A stretch of DNA of 42,649 nucleotides. Source: Candidatus Aminicenantota bacterium. GTDB lineage: Bacteria > Acidobacteriota > Aminicenantia > Aminicenantales > UBA4085. A program made the translations under genes and the position numbers. The stretch covers positions 1-42,649 of the forward strand of contig JAPKZG010000046.1 in assembly GCA_026393895.1 (NCBI GenBank), written 5' to 3'. Below the pieces are notes generated by a model. It was given only the letters and a program-made list of their open reading frames with translations. It searched no databases and was not told where the DNA came from. The stretch's first letter is position 1. Every line of letters starts with the position of its first letter. Shown here in pieces: positions 26,582 to 35,499 of this stretch.

Positions 26582-28570
26582 GTGAAAAAAGCCCTCTTTC
26601 TCATCCTCGTTCTCGCCGCGGCCGTCGTGGCCGCGGTTTTCGCCCAACAGGAACAGGCGGCCCCCGCGACCCCGGCCGTCAACCCCTTCCTCGTCGAATG
26701 GACGACGCCGTTCGGCACCCCGCCCTTCGGTGACATCAAGGAAGCCCATTATCTGCCCGCGTTTCAGGAAGGCATGGCCCGGCAGAAGAAGGAAGTCGCG
26801 GCGATCACGGCCTCGACCGAGGCGCCGACCTTCGCCAACACCGTCGAAGCCCTCGAACGCAGCGGCTCTCTGTTGAACAAAGTCGCCTCCGTCTTCTTCG
26901 CCCTGACGGAAAGCAACACCACTCCCGGGCTTCAGAACATTGAAATGGAATTGGCCCCGATCCTGGCCAAGCACTCCGACGATATCGCTCTCGACCTGAA
27001 ACTTTTCGAACGGATCAAGGCCGTCTATGAGAAAAGGGACGGACTCGGCCTCGGTCCCGAGAAAGCCCGGCTTCTCGAACTCGCCTACAAGAATTTCGTC
27101 CGGAGAGGAGCGGCCCTGGACGAGGCAAAAAAAGCTGAACTCCGCAAAGTGAATTCGGAACTGGCGGTCCTGACCCAGAAATTCGGCCAGAACGTCCTCT
27201 CCGAGGACAATGGCTTCGCCCTCGTCCTGGACAAGCCGGAAGACCTGGCCGGGCTCCCCCCCGACATCGTCTCCGGCGCGGCCGAAGCGGCCAAAGAGCT
27301 GGGCCACGAGGGCAAGTGGGCCTTCACTCTCCACAAACCGTCGTGTATTCCCTTCTTCCAATATTCGGCGCGGCGCGACCTCCGGGAGAAACTCTTCAAG
27401 GCGTTCATAAGCCGCGGGGCCAACGGAAACGCGGCCGACAATCGGGCCGTCGCCTCGAAAATCGCCGCCCTGCGCGTGATCCGGGCCGATCTCCTCGGCT
27501 ACAAAACCCATGCCGACTACGTCCTCGAGGAAACCATGGCCAAAACACCCGCCGGCGTCTTCAAGCTCCTCGACCAAGTCTGGACCCCGGCCCTGGAGAT
27601 GGCCAAAAAAGAAGCCCGGGAGCTCGAGGCAATGATGAACAAGGACGGCGTGGCCGGAAAACTCGAACCGTGGGACTGGTGGTATTACGCCGACAAGTTG
27701 AAAAAAGCCAAGTACGCCCTCGACGACGAAACTCTGCGGCCGTATTTCGAAGTGAAGGCCGTCCGGCAGGGCGCCTTCGACACGGCCAACAAGTTGTGGG
27801 GCTTGACCTTCACGAAGCGGACCGACATCCCCGTTTACCATCCCGACGTCGAGGTGTTCGAGGTGAAGGAAGCCGACGGAACGCATGTCGGAATCCTTTA
27901 TTCCGATTATTTCCCCCGGCCGTCCAAGCGCGGCGGCGCCTGGTCCAGCACGATCCGGTCCCAGTCGATCCGCAACTGCAAAATGATCACGCCGATCGTC
28001 TACAACGTCGGGAATTTCACCGAGCCCACGGCCGACAAACCCTCCCTAATCACGTTCGAGGAAGCCCTGACACTCTTCCATGAATTCGGCCACGCCCTCC
28101 ATGACCTTCTGTCCCACGTGACGTACGAATCGCTGGCTGGGACGAACGTTCCCCGCGATTTCGTCGAGCTCCCTTCCCAGATCATGGAGAATTGGGCCGG
28201 CGATCCCGCCGTGATCCAAACATACGCCAAACATTATCAAACCGGGGAACCGATTCCCCAGGCCCTTCTGGACAAGATTAAAAATACGAGCCAATTCAAC
28301 CAGGGGTTCACGACGGTCGAGTTTGAATCGGCCTGTTACCTGGATATGACCTGGCACACGCTGACCGAGTCCAAGGAACAGGACACCGTCGCGTTCGAGA
28401 ACGCCGCGCTGAACAGGATCGGGATGATTCCCGAAATCATCGTCCGCTACCACCGGGATAACATCCTGTCCGTAGGCAATTCCCGGGATGTGATGGACTC
28501 CTACAAGGCCTTCCGCGGCCGTGAGCCCAGCGTCGAACCCTTGTTGAAAGCCCGCGGACTTCTGAAATAA
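26582..28570 (+). CDS. Exported M3-family metallopeptidase (peptidyl-dipeptidase Dcp-like)
   Basis: 662 aa starting with GTG; GAAAAAGGAGAAG precedes it. Signal peptide MKKALFLILVLAAAVVAAVF then AQQ. The thermolysin-type zinc site is HEFGH at 500-504 within LTLFHEFGHALHDLLSH, with the distal Glu probably in the SQIMENWA segment (about 535-540). N-terminal FLVEWTTPFGTPPFGDIKEA and the KSYFPRP-like stretch DYFPRPSKRGGAW fit the Dcp/oligopeptidase A branch. Dcp removes C-terminal dipeptides; with a signal peptide this one would work outside the cytoplasm on imported peptides. Closed by a strong terminator 16 bp after the stop. Confidence 0.93.
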   Translation: MKKALFLILVLAAAVVAAVFAQQEQAAPATPAVNPFLVEWTTPFGTPPFGDIKEAHYLPAFQEGMARQKKEVAAITASTEAPTFANTVEALERSGSLLNKVASVFFALTESNTTPGLQNIEMELAPILAKHSDDIALDLKLFERIKAVYEKRDGLGLGPEKARLLELAYKNFVRRGAALDEAKKAELRKVNSELAVLTQKFGQNVLSEDNGFALVLDKPEDLAGLPPDIVSGAAEAAKELGHEGKWAFTLHKPSCIPFFQYSARRDLREKLFKAFISRGANGNAADNRAVASKIAALRVIRADLLGYKTHADYVLEETMAKTPAGVFKLLDQVWTPALEMAKKEARELEAMMNKDGVAGKLEPWDWWYYADKLKKAKYALDDETLRPYFEVKAVRQGAFDTANKLWGLTFTKRTDIPVYHPDVEVFEVKEADGTHVGILYSDYFPRPSKRGGAWSSTIRSQSIRNCKMITPIVYNVGNFTEPTADKPSLITFEEALTLFHEFGHALHDLLSHVTYESLAGTNVPRDFVELPSQIMENWAGDPAVIQTYAKHYQTGEPIPQALLDKIKNTSQFNQGFTTVEFESACYLDMTWHTLTESKEQDTVAFENAALNRIGMIPEIIVRYHRDNILSVGNSRDVMDSYKAFRGREPSVEPLLKARGLLK

Positions 28571-28586
28571 CGTTCTGATCGATCCC

Positions 28587-28625
28587 GCCGGAGGGAGGCG
28601 CGTCCGCTTCCCTCCGGCCTTTTTA
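28587..28625 (+). terminator. Intrinsic terminator after the M3 peptidase
   Basis: GCCGGAGGGA (28587-28596) and TCCCTCCGGC (28609-28618) form a perfect 10-bp stem with a 12-nt loop, followed by CTTTTTA. It ends the NUDIX-M3 transcript and separates it from the downstream sensor gene. Confidence 0.88.
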
Positions 28626-28733
28626 TTCGCCGCATTCCATTTTTTCTCAAATTCACCTGGAAATACGCATCCGTTCCGAAAACCCGACCCGGACTCCTTA
28701 CTCGAAGAAAATTCCGTTTTTCGCATTTTTTCC

Positions 28734-28777
28734 TTGACAAAACCCATTATTCCACACAAAATTGTGTGCAATATAAT
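28734..28777 (+). promoter_or_regulatory. Promoter region with operator-like inverted repeat upstream of the hybrid kinase
   Basis: TTGACA lies at 28734-28739 and TATAAT at 28772-28777, too far apart (32 nt) to be one promoter; either may be used with a poorer partner. Between them CACACAA-AA-TTGTGTG (28753-28768) is a perfect 7-2-7 inverted repeat, four nt upstream of the TATAAT, where a dimeric regulator would block or steer RNA polymerase. The start codon is 104 nt downstream. The remaining part of the 311-bp gap holds only the terminator described separately and an AT-rich tract. Confidence 0.45.
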
Positions 28778-28881
28778 GTTGAACCATATATATTGTGGCC
28801 GAATCGGAAAATTTGACCCTCCTCTCTCTCCTTACATCAAGTTAATCCCACAACGCCGGAAACAATGATCCGGGAAACCTC

Positions 28882-31293
28882 ATGACTAACCAGGGACAAA
28901 ACCTCTTTAAACGGATCTACGCGCCGGCGACGTTTTATACGTTTCTTTTCATCCGCCTGGTCGTTCTCGCCGCGCACGCCGTTCTGTTCATCCTCCTGCA
29001 GCGGATCAAGACGAACCGGGGCGCGGAATTCGTCGCCATCGCCCTGACGGTCGTCGACACGGCGGGGGTCTCCCTGATGATTCAAATCCTGGGCGGGTCC
29101 GCGACCACCTATGTCCAGGGCTTGTATCTGGTCATCATGGGGATCGTCGTCGTCGTGCCTTTTCGGTTCCGGATATCGACCGTTCTCTATGCCCTGATCT
29201 GGGCCAGCAACGCGATTCCGGGAATCCTCCATCCGCCCGCCGGCTCCATCCAGGAAAAAGAGGCCCTGGCCAACCTGTTTTTCCTCACGTCCATCGTCAT
29301 TCTGGGCGTCCTCGGCTCCTTCCTCATGGAAATCATCCGGGAACGGGATCTCGCCGGCCGGACGCGGCTGGAGGAAACGACGATCCAGCTTCGGGAGTCG
29401 AACGAAAAGCTCAAGACCCTCGACCTGGTGAAAATGCAATTTTTCGCCAACGTCAACCACGAGCTGCGCACGCCGCTCACCCTGATGCTCGCTCCACTAG
29501 GCCCGATGATCGAGGAACGGATGGGGCCGGTCACCGCCCTCCAGCGGGAAACGCTCGATTCGGTCCGCCGCAACGGCTTCCGCCTCCTCAAGCTCATCAA
29601 CAACCTTCTGGACCTCAGCAAACTCGAGGCCGGGCGGATGCGGCTCCGCCCAAAAACCCTGGAACTCGACGATTACATCGAAAACATCCTCGCCTCGGTC
29701 AAGGTTCTGGCCGACCAAAAAAATATCGGTCTTTTCTTCCAGCATCCGATGACCAAGGTCGAGTTGACGATCGACCCCGACCAGTTCGAGAAGGTCGTCC
29801 TGAATCTTCTCTCCAACGCCTTGAAATTCACGCCGGAAAAAGGCCGGGTCACGCTGTATATCGAAGAAAAAGAACGGAGCGTGGAGCTGACCGTCGAAGA
29901 CACCGGCACCGGCGTTCCGGCGAACATGCTGGAGGCCGTTTTCGACCGTTTCCGGCAGGTCGAAGGGTCGGCCGTTACGGCGTTCCCGGGCACGGGAATC
30001 GGGTTGGCCCTGGCCAAGGAAATCGTCGCCCTCCACGGCGGAACGATCCGCATCGAAAGCGAGCTCGGCCAGGGATCCCGGTTCATCGTCGAGCTTCTGA
30101 AGGGAACCGACCATTTCTCCGAAGAAATCACCGACCGCCGCCAATCCGACCAACCGGTCGCACATCTAAAAAGGGTCACCGACGGCAAACCGGAAGGCAT
30201 CCGGGTCCAGGACATCGTCTCCAACGCCCGGGATATCCAGCTCATCGATTTAGAAAAAGTGGATTTCCAGGTCGCCGCCCGAACCGAACGTCGTCACGAT
30301 TATCAATTGCTGGTGATTGACGACAACGCGGAAGTCCAGAAGCTGATGTATCTCCTGTTGAACGACGAGTTCGACCTGGATTTCGCCTCGTCGGGCCAGG
30401 AAGGCCTCCAACTCCTCCACGAACACGCGCCGGACCTCATCCTGAGCGACGTCATGATGCCCGAAATGGACGGGCACGAGCTATGCCGGCGGATCAAGGC
30501 CGAGGAAGCCTTCAAACATATCCCCGTCCTGCTGGTGACCGCCCGCTCGGCCGCCGAAATGCTGGTCGCGGGCATGGAGTCCGGGGCCGACGATTACATC
30601 ATCAAGCCGTTCAACGCCGTCGAGCTCAAGGCCCGGGTCCGGTCGCACTTACGGATGCGGCAAATCGAATCCGAACTCGCCCTGGCCAACCGCAACCTCA
30701 AAATGCGGACCGACGACCTTGTCGAGCGCCAGCGGATGCTCTTCATTTCGATGGTCAAGTCGCTCGTCTCCGCCCTCGAAGCGAAGGATTTCTACACGAG
30801 GCATCATTCGGCCCGGGTCACCGAATTCTCCCTGAAAATCGCCCGCCACATGAAGTTCGGCGAACGGGAACTCGACGACTTGGAATTGGCCGCCCTGCTC
30901 CACGACGTAGGCAAGATCGGCATTCCCGAAAACATCCTCAACAAACCCGGGCCGCTGACCTCCAAAGAATACAATGCAATCATGGACCACCCGGTTTTCG
31001 GCGAAGGAATCCTGAAGCCTGTCGTCGAACTGACCCAGATCGCCAAACTCGTCCGCTGCCACCCTGACAGATACGACGGAAGCGGATACCCGGACGGGTG
31101 GAAGGGTCTGGAGATCCCCCTCGGGGCAAAGTCCACAAAACGCCGTCGAGTCGTTTTCTTCGCTCCGGGCTTCCTCGTCGTTCTTCTGGTCGTCGGCGCC
31201 TTCATGTTTTTCCGGAACAAAGGGATGAAACCCTTCGACCCCCATGAACCCTACGCTCCCCCGAAAGAATACCGGGCGCCTATTCCCGGCTGA
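28882..31293 (+). CDS. Hybrid membrane histidine kinase - receiver - truncated HD-GYP protein with C-terminal membrane tail
   Basis: 803 aa. Residues 15-150 hold about five transmembrane helices; HisKA with ANVNHELRTPLTLMLAP (H193); HATPase with NLLSNALKFTP and GTGIGLALAKE; receiver 475-590 with phospho-acceptor D523 (LSDVMMPEMDG) and K575 (DDYIIKPF); then HD-GYP from about 620 with LLHDVGKIGIPENIL (H674, D675) and DRYDGSGYPDGW. The HD-GYP domain stops at IPLGA (residue 749). Instead of the normal AxAxxDAYDAMTxxRPYR half there are 54 residues, KSTKRRRVVFFAPG and a hydrophobic helix (about 756-777), ending GMKPFDPHEPYAPPKEYRAP. Also HHE is CHP before DRYDG. The predicted c-di-GMP phosphodiesterase is therefore probably inactive or altered. 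No frameshift in the reading frame restores the missing part. Confidence 0.88.
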   Translation: MTNQGQNLFKRIYAPATFYTFLFIRLVVLAAHAVLFILLQRIKTNRGAEFVAIALTVVDTAGVSLMIQILGGSATTYVQGLYLVIMGIVVVVPFRFRISTVLYALIWASNAIPGILHPPAGSIQEKEALANLFFLTSIVILGVLGSFLMEIIRERDLAGRTRLEETTIQLRESNEKLKTLDLVKMQFFANVNHELRTPLTLMLAPLGPMIEERMGPVTALQRETLDSVRRNGFRLLKLINNLLDLSKLEAGRMRLRPKTLELDDYIENILASVKVLADQKNIGLFFQHPMTKVELTIDPDQFEKVVLNLLSNALKFTPEKGRVTLYIEEKERSVELTVEDTGTGVPANMLEAVFDRFRQVEGSAVTAFPGTGIGLALAKEIVALHGGTIRIESELGQGSRFIVELLKGTDHFSEEITDRRQSDQPVAHLKRVTDGKPEGIRVQDIVSNARDIQLIDLEKVDFQVAARTERRHDYQLLVIDDNAEVQKLMYLLLNDEFDLDFASSGQEGLQLLHEHAPDLILSDVMMPEMDGHELCRRIKAEEAFKHIPVLLVTARSAAEMLVAGMESGADDYIIKPFNAVELKARVRSHLRMRQIESELALANRNLKMRTDDLVERQRMLFISMVKSLVSALEAKDFYTRHHSARVTEFSLKIARHMKFGERELDDLELAALLHDVGKIGIPENILNKPGPLTSKEYNAIMDHPVFGEGILKPVVELTQIAKLVRCHPDRYDGSGYPDGWKGLEIPLGAKSTKRRRVVFFAPGFLVVLLVVGAFMFFRNKGMKPFDPHEPYAPPKEYRAPIPG

Positions 31294-31445
31294 TTCGGCC
31301 GTACGAACAGCGGGCCCAGACCGAAAAGCTGGTTCGATCCTAGTCGTCCGGGAGATGGGCAAACGAAAATCTTTGAACGGGACGGAAAACGATTTATGAT
31401 CAAGGCGATCGTCGGGCGCTGTTCATGACGATCAACGCCGGTGGG

Positions 31446-32615
31446 CTATTGCGGCCAGAATCGGATGAACCGGTAGAGATGGGAGTGAAAAAAGATGCGA
31501 AGAAAAGTCAGCCCCACGAGTAAGAAGGACAGGATCATGGGCAGCCGCCTCTCCTGTCTTCGGAGCAGGTCCATGATCTTGGGCCTGACCTTAAGAAACG
31601 CCGCGACTCCGACCAAGGCCAGGAGGATGTAGGCCGGGAAAATGTATCGGTCCGCCTTGCGGTCGGAGAAGGAAAAGAAGACCATGATGCCGAGTGAACC
31701 GAGGAAAAGATACCGGACAAACGAGTCCCGGAAAAAATCGAACTTCTTTTTGGGGGAAACGATGGCTTCGTAGATCAGATAAATCGTCCAGGGCGCCGAA
31801 AACCAGAGAACCCGGGCCGCATACCAAGCGATGTTATAGCCCTTGCGTAGAAGATTGAAATGCCCGCCGAGGCTTCTGGCGCTTTGGATGGAATAATAGA
31901 TTTGCCAAAAGCTCTGATGAGCGACCCCCCGGTACCATAGCTCAAACAGCACCATGACGGCCGCGACGATCAGGTGACCGATCACGATCAAGACGAACGT
32001 CCTTCTGTTCCGGGCCACGATCAGCCAAAAGAGACCGGCCAGCATCGATAGCAGCAAAACGCTGATCCCTTTAATCAGGACGGCCAGGACCAGCGCCGCC
32101 ATGAAGATCCATCCGCCCCGGCGGTCTTCCTGGCAGCGAGCCAAGCCGTAGATTCCGGCCAGAACGGCCAGGTTCAAGGGGGGCTCCTGGTTGGCTCGGA
32201 TCAAGTACTGCAGAAAAATGGGGGTCAGGATGATGCCCAAGGCCACGCCCCATCCCAGGATGGGCCCGCCCCAACGGCCGGCCAGTTTGTAAACAAAGAA
32301 CAGACTGAGCAGGAGGTAGATAAAATTGGCGCAGAGGGCCGCCACGTTGGGTCTGGCGCCCAGCCGGACCAGCAGCGCCGGCAGCCACAGAATCCCGGGC
32401 GGATGCTCTCGGAAAAGGCCCTGATTGCCTCCGTGCCCCCACCATTGCGGGGCGCACCACGTCGACAGCGGCTCGAATGCCAAGCGCTGGGAAATAGCGC
32501 TGTAACACGAGGAGTCCGAATCGCGGTATTCATAGGGAAAGATGCTGACGATGATGCACAGGACGACAAGAGTCAAGGAGAAAATCAGAATAGAGCGGGT
32601 CTGTTCATTGATCAT
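31446..32615 (-). CDS. PMT/ArnT-like polytopic glycosyltransferase (GT-C fold)
   Basis: 389 aa with roughly ten hydrophobic helices. The N-terminal YRDSDSSCYSAISQRLA carries the acidic pair expected after the first helix in GT-C enzymes, and FREHPPGILWLPAL resembles the HPP region of the ArnT/PMT group. Such enzymes move a sugar from a polyprenyl-phosphate carrier to an acceptor (lipid, glycan or protein) on the outer face of the membrane. The protein is shorter than ArnT (about 550), lacking a C-terminal soluble domain. No sugar-nucleotide genes flank it. It converges with the hybrid kinase across a 152-bp gap in which I saw no gene. Confidence 0.75.
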   Translation of the reverse strand: MINEQTRSILIFSLTLVVLCIIVSIFPYEYRDSDSSCYSAISQRLAFEPLSTWCAPQWWGHGGNQGLFREHPPGILWLPALLVRLGARPNVAALCANFIYLLLSLFFVYKLAGRWGGPILGWGVALGIILTPIFLQYLIRANQEPPLNLAVLAGIYGLARCQEDRRGGWIFMAALVLAVLIKGISVLLLSMLAGLFWLIVARNRRTFVLIVIGHLIVAAVMVLFELWYRGVAHQSFWQIYYSIQSARSLGGHFNLLRKGYNIAWYAARVLWFSAPWTIYLIYEAIVSPKKKFDFFRDSFVRYLFLGSLGIMVFFSFSDRKADRYIFPAYILLALVGVAAFLKVRPKIMDLLRRQERRLPMILSFLLVGLTFLRIFFHSHLYRFIRFWPQ

Positions 32616-32885
32616 CAGAGGATCTCGAATTCCCGCTCAACGTATCAGAATTGGAATTCGTGAGCAAGAAGACCCTATGTCCGGATTCCCGACTTCTCCG
32701 GAAGTTTCAAAAGAAAGGGGAATTACATATCACGAGAGTAAATATTATAAAATGACGGGGCGGGTAAGAAGACGTAAAACCCTAAACCCCCCGCCTCGTC
32801 AAAGCCGCCCTCGGTCACCGGAAAATGAAGATCTCGATGGCCATGATAAAAACCGGGTGTAAGCGCGCCCCGCCGGCCTTTTTAA
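32616..32885. other. 270-bp non-coding gap
   Basis: Lies between the start of the glycosyltransferase gene and the end of the cupin gene, both on the minus strand. TATAAT on the minus strand at 32744-32749 could be a -10 for the glycosyltransferase, 129 nt upstream of its start; no good -35 was seen. No gene and no convincing terminator found. Confidence 0.4.
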
Positions 32886-33218
32886 TCAGTCGACGATGAA
32901 AACGCGGGCGCCGGGATTCGACCAGGCCAGGTGGGGATCGGATGCGTTGTTTTCCGCCTGAAAACTCATTCCTGAAGTCAGAATGAACTCGCGATCGTCC
33001 TTGAGTTTTACCGTGATTTCGCCGCCTAAAACATAGAGAACGTGCCCCCGCGCGCACCAATGATCGGATTTAAACCCGGGGGAATATTCGACGATCCGGA
33101 CCCGGACGTTTCCGACCTCGAACGTCCGCCAGAACGATGTTCCCGATTCGCCTTTGTGTTCGACGGCTGGAATCGCGGCCCAATCCGTCGCGGAAAAGGG
33201 AACGCCTTCGATTTTCAT
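32886..33218 (-). CDS. DHCW-motif cupin fold protein
   Basis: 110 aa, a single small beta-barrel. The signature segment is SDHWCARGHVLYVLGGEITV (about 50-70), carrying the DHxC/W residues that give the group its name together with a GH and GGE that are normally metal ligands in cupins. The second strand set, GMSFQAENNASDPHLAWSN, completes the barrel. Function unknown: small cupins bind metals or act as sensors. Its start lies 7 bp after the DsbD stop on the same strand, so it shares that transcript and could use the same redox or metal context. Confidence 0.85.
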   Translation of the reverse strand: MKIEGVPFSATDWAAIPAVEHKGESGTSFWRTFEVGNVRVRIVEYSPGFKSDHWCARGHVLYVLGGEITVKLKDDREFILTSGMSFQAENNASDPHLAWSNPGARVFIVD

Positions 33219-33225
33219 CGAGGCC

Positions 33226-35223
33226 TCATTTGAGCCCGCTCTTCTCCAGGGCTTTTTTCATTTTGTCGAGAAAAACATCCTTGGATTCGAACCCCGTCCC
33301 GCGCAATTCTTCGATTTCGGTACCGTCGGGCTTAAGAAAGACGAGGGTTGGAACGCCGCGGACTTTGTACTTTTTATAGAACGCTTTCACCTTCTCGTCC
33401 GAGCCAAAGGTCAGGTCGGATTTGAGCATGATAAAATATCGCGAAGCGGCGACGACCTCGGGCTGATTGAAGGTCGTCTTGTCCAGCTCTTTACAGGGGA
33501 TGCACCAATCAGCGAAACTGTCGATGAAAACCGGTTTTCCGGCCTTGACGGCTTCGAAAACAGCGTCCTCGCTATACGGTTGCCAGGCGATGACATCGGC
33601 GGCCCGGCCGCCCGACGCGGCGGTTTTGGCAGCGATCGTCTCATCGATGTAATCCTCCACGCCCAGCACCGTGAACACGAGGGCCAAAACGAGAAACACG
33701 ATGCCGATCAGCACCCGGATGTACGGAAAGACCTTACCCGCCGCTTTCGTCGGTTCGATCCAGCCCATATAGATGCCGCCGACGAGCATGATCAGGGCAA
33801 GAGTGAAAGAATAGAAAAGCGTGTTCGGAAAAAGCGTTTTCAGGAAATACGCGGCCATCCCAAGCAGGATGAACCCGAAAATTTTCCGGACCCAAACCAT
33901 CCAGGCGCCCGATCGCGGCAGTTTGTTCAAGCTCCCGGAGAAAATGCCCAGGAGGAGAAACGGGACGCCCAGGCCGAGAGCCAGGACGAAGAACAGGGAG
34001 AATCCCAGGAGGACGTCGCCCCGGTTTCCGACATACGTGAGAAGCCCCAGGACGAACGGCCCGATGCAAGGCGCGGCGACGATCCCGACGGTCAGGCCCA
34101 TGAGGACCGTGCCGAAATATCCTTTTGGACTTCCGCCCGCCAGTTTGTTGAGAAACGAGGGCATACGGAACTCGTAGACGTCGAACATGCTGAGCGAAAG
34201 GGCGATCATGACCAGGGCGATCGCAACCAGGACGGGAGGGTAGGTCAGCGCCGCGCCGAACAAGCCGCCGGTGAAGGCCGCAATGACGCCCAAAATCGAG
34301 TACGTGATCGCCATGCCCAGGACATAAAACACCGCGTGGAGGACGACGACGCCTTTTTTCCCTTCGGCCTGGCCGCCAAAATAGCTGATCGTAATCGGGA
34401 TGATCGGGTAGACGCAGGGCGTCAGAGTCAGCCCTAATCCGCCTAAAAAAACGAGAACGAAAATGACCGGGAGCCCCTTCCCTTCAAACGGCGTTTCTTT
34501 CCCGGACTCGGCCGAAGACGGGGCGGGAGTCGCATCAGCGGAGGGAGCGGATCCCGGCCCGGCGTCTTTCGGAAGTGTTTTGGTGGATGCGGGAGCCGAT
34601 GCGGGAGCCGCCGCAGCGTCGGGTTTCGCTTCCGGCTCTTGGATTTGACGTGCGGCCGGAATCCCGGTTTTTGCTTTTTCGGCCGCGGGCGGAGCGCCCG
34701 GGGATTTGATTTCGACAACGGAAACCGGCCGCGTTTCGGACCGCTTCCCTTCGACCTTCACGCTTTTTGAAAAGGCCGCGTCCGTGGGCGGAAGGCAGGT
34801 TTGGTTGTCGCAGGCCTGATAGCCGACGGTCCCCACGATCGTCCATTCCGTTCCGGGAAAATCCGCGGACACCGTGACGTCGAACGTGATTTTGACAATA
34901 CCTTCGAAAACGGACAGCGGACTGTCGAAGAAGTCCAGTTTCCGAATCACCGGCCGGGGAAATTTGGCCCAGCCGTAGGTCACTCCGGGCTGGGCCTTGA
35001 AAGCCACGGTCGTTCCGATGAGATCCTCCCCGGACGGCTGATCGGAGTTGATGTGAAAAGGCGGCCGGATGGTCAATTCCAAGGTCACCGGGGCGGTTTG
35101 ACCGGCCCTGAATGTTTCGACCGAGGGGATGACCTTGACCGAGACGATGTCGTCTTGAGCTTGGCCGAACGCCGCAAAACCGCAGACGGCCAGGGAAAAA
35201 ACGGCGACAAGCAAACGCTTCAT
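33226..35223 (-). CDS. dsbD: Thiol:disulfide interchange protein DsbD
   Basis: 665 aa, larger than E. coli DsbD because of a linker. Signal peptide (MKRLLVAVFSLAVCGFAAFG), periplasmic alpha domain with C138 and C143 in GYQACDNQTCLPP, an Ala/Pro/Ser-rich linker of about 90 residues (160-250), a membrane core of about eight helices with C270 (LTLTPCVYPI) and C386 (VAAPCIGPF), and a C-terminal thioredoxin domain with DWCIPCKE (C574, C577). All six cysteines of the electron relay are present, so it should carry electrons from cytoplasmic thioredoxin to periplasmic partners such as DsbC-like or cytochrome maturation proteins. Followed 7 bp later by a DHCW cupin. RBS CAGGAGA lies upstream of the start. 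Confidence 0.95.
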   Translation of the reverse strand: MKRLLVAVFSLAVCGFAAFGQAQDDIVSVKVIPSVETFRAGQTAPVTLELTIRPPFHINSDQPSGEDLIGTTVAFKAQPGVTYGWAKFPRPVIRKLDFFDSPLSVFEGIVKITFDVTVSADFPGTEWTIVGTVGYQACDNQTCLPPTDAAFSKSVKVEGKRSETRPVSVVEIKSPGAPPAAEKAKTGIPAARQIQEPEAKPDAAAAPASAPASTKTLPKDAGPGSAPSADATPAPSSAESGKETPFEGKGLPVIFVLVFLGGLGLTLTPCVYPIIPITISYFGGQAEGKKGVVVLHAVFYVLGMAITYSILGVIAAFTGGLFGAALTYPPVLVAIALVMIALSLSMFDVYEFRMPSFLNKLAGGSPKGYFGTVLMGLTVGIVAAPCIGPFVLGLLTYVGNRGDVLLGFSLFFVLALGLGVPFLLLGIFSGSLNKLPRSGAWMVWVRKIFGFILLGMAAYFLKTLFPNTLFYSFTLALIMLVGGIYMGWIEPTKAAGKVFPYIRVLIGIVFLVLALVFTVLGVEDYIDETIAAKTAASGGRAADVIAWQPYSEDAVFEAVKAGKPVFIDSFADWCIPCKELDKTTFNQPEVVAASRYFIMLKSDLTFGSDEKVKAFYKKYKVRGVPTLVFLKPDGTEIEELRGTGFESKDVFLDKMKKALEKSGLK

Positions 35224-35301
35224 ACGGGCGATCTCCTGGAATCTCGGAGCAGGAAGGAATTATAACACAGGCCGGGCGGCGGTCGCCGCGGCAAATACAA
35301 T

Positions 35302-35401
35302 CGGGGACAGGTCACTCATTCCCCGATTTTTCCTTTTATAAAATTCCAAGTCATTCATAAATTAGTATTTACGAATTCAGGGAATGAGTGACCTGTCCCC
35401 G
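35302..35401. repeat. 22-bp perfect inverted repeat with 56-bp loop, REP/MITE-like
   Basis: CGGGGACAGGTCACTCATTCCC (35302-35323, given as two parts CGGGGACAGG and TCACTCATTCCC) has its exact complement GGGAATGAGTGACCTGTCCCCG read at 35380-35401. The 56-nt middle is AT-rich. The GGGGACAGG-type end is of a kind I associate with REP elements moved by Y1/RAYT transposases, but no such gene is in the window. Located between dsbD and menA. Confidence 0.7.
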
Positions 35402-35424
35402 AATTCACCGTCCCCGAATTCACC
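35395..35424. repeat. Tandem 15-bp direct repeat with a third inverted copy nearby
   Basis: GTCCCCGAATTCACC occurs twice head to tail (35395-35409 and 35410-35424), overlapping the right arm of the larger inverted repeat. A 12-bp inverted copy of its core, ATTCGGGGACGG, lies at 35472-35483, just inside the 3' side of menA's downstream gap. Repetition of the same GGGGAC core three times plus the arms suggests a REP-type cluster. Confidence 0.65.
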
Positions 35425-35499
35425 CATCGCGGGCGTCTTTCCGGTTGAACCCCGCTCGGCCGGATGATAAAATTCGGGGACGGCGGCCTCTCCATCCTC

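Noticed and set aside
26291-27886. 531-aa minus-strand frame opposite the NUDIX and M3 genes
   Set aside because: Spans two real genes on the other strand and has no motifs.
31407-31433. GATCGTC...GACGATC inverted repeat between the hybrid kinase and the glycosyltransferase, considered as a terminator
   Set aside because: No T-run follows on either strand and the loop is 13 nt; not enough to call.
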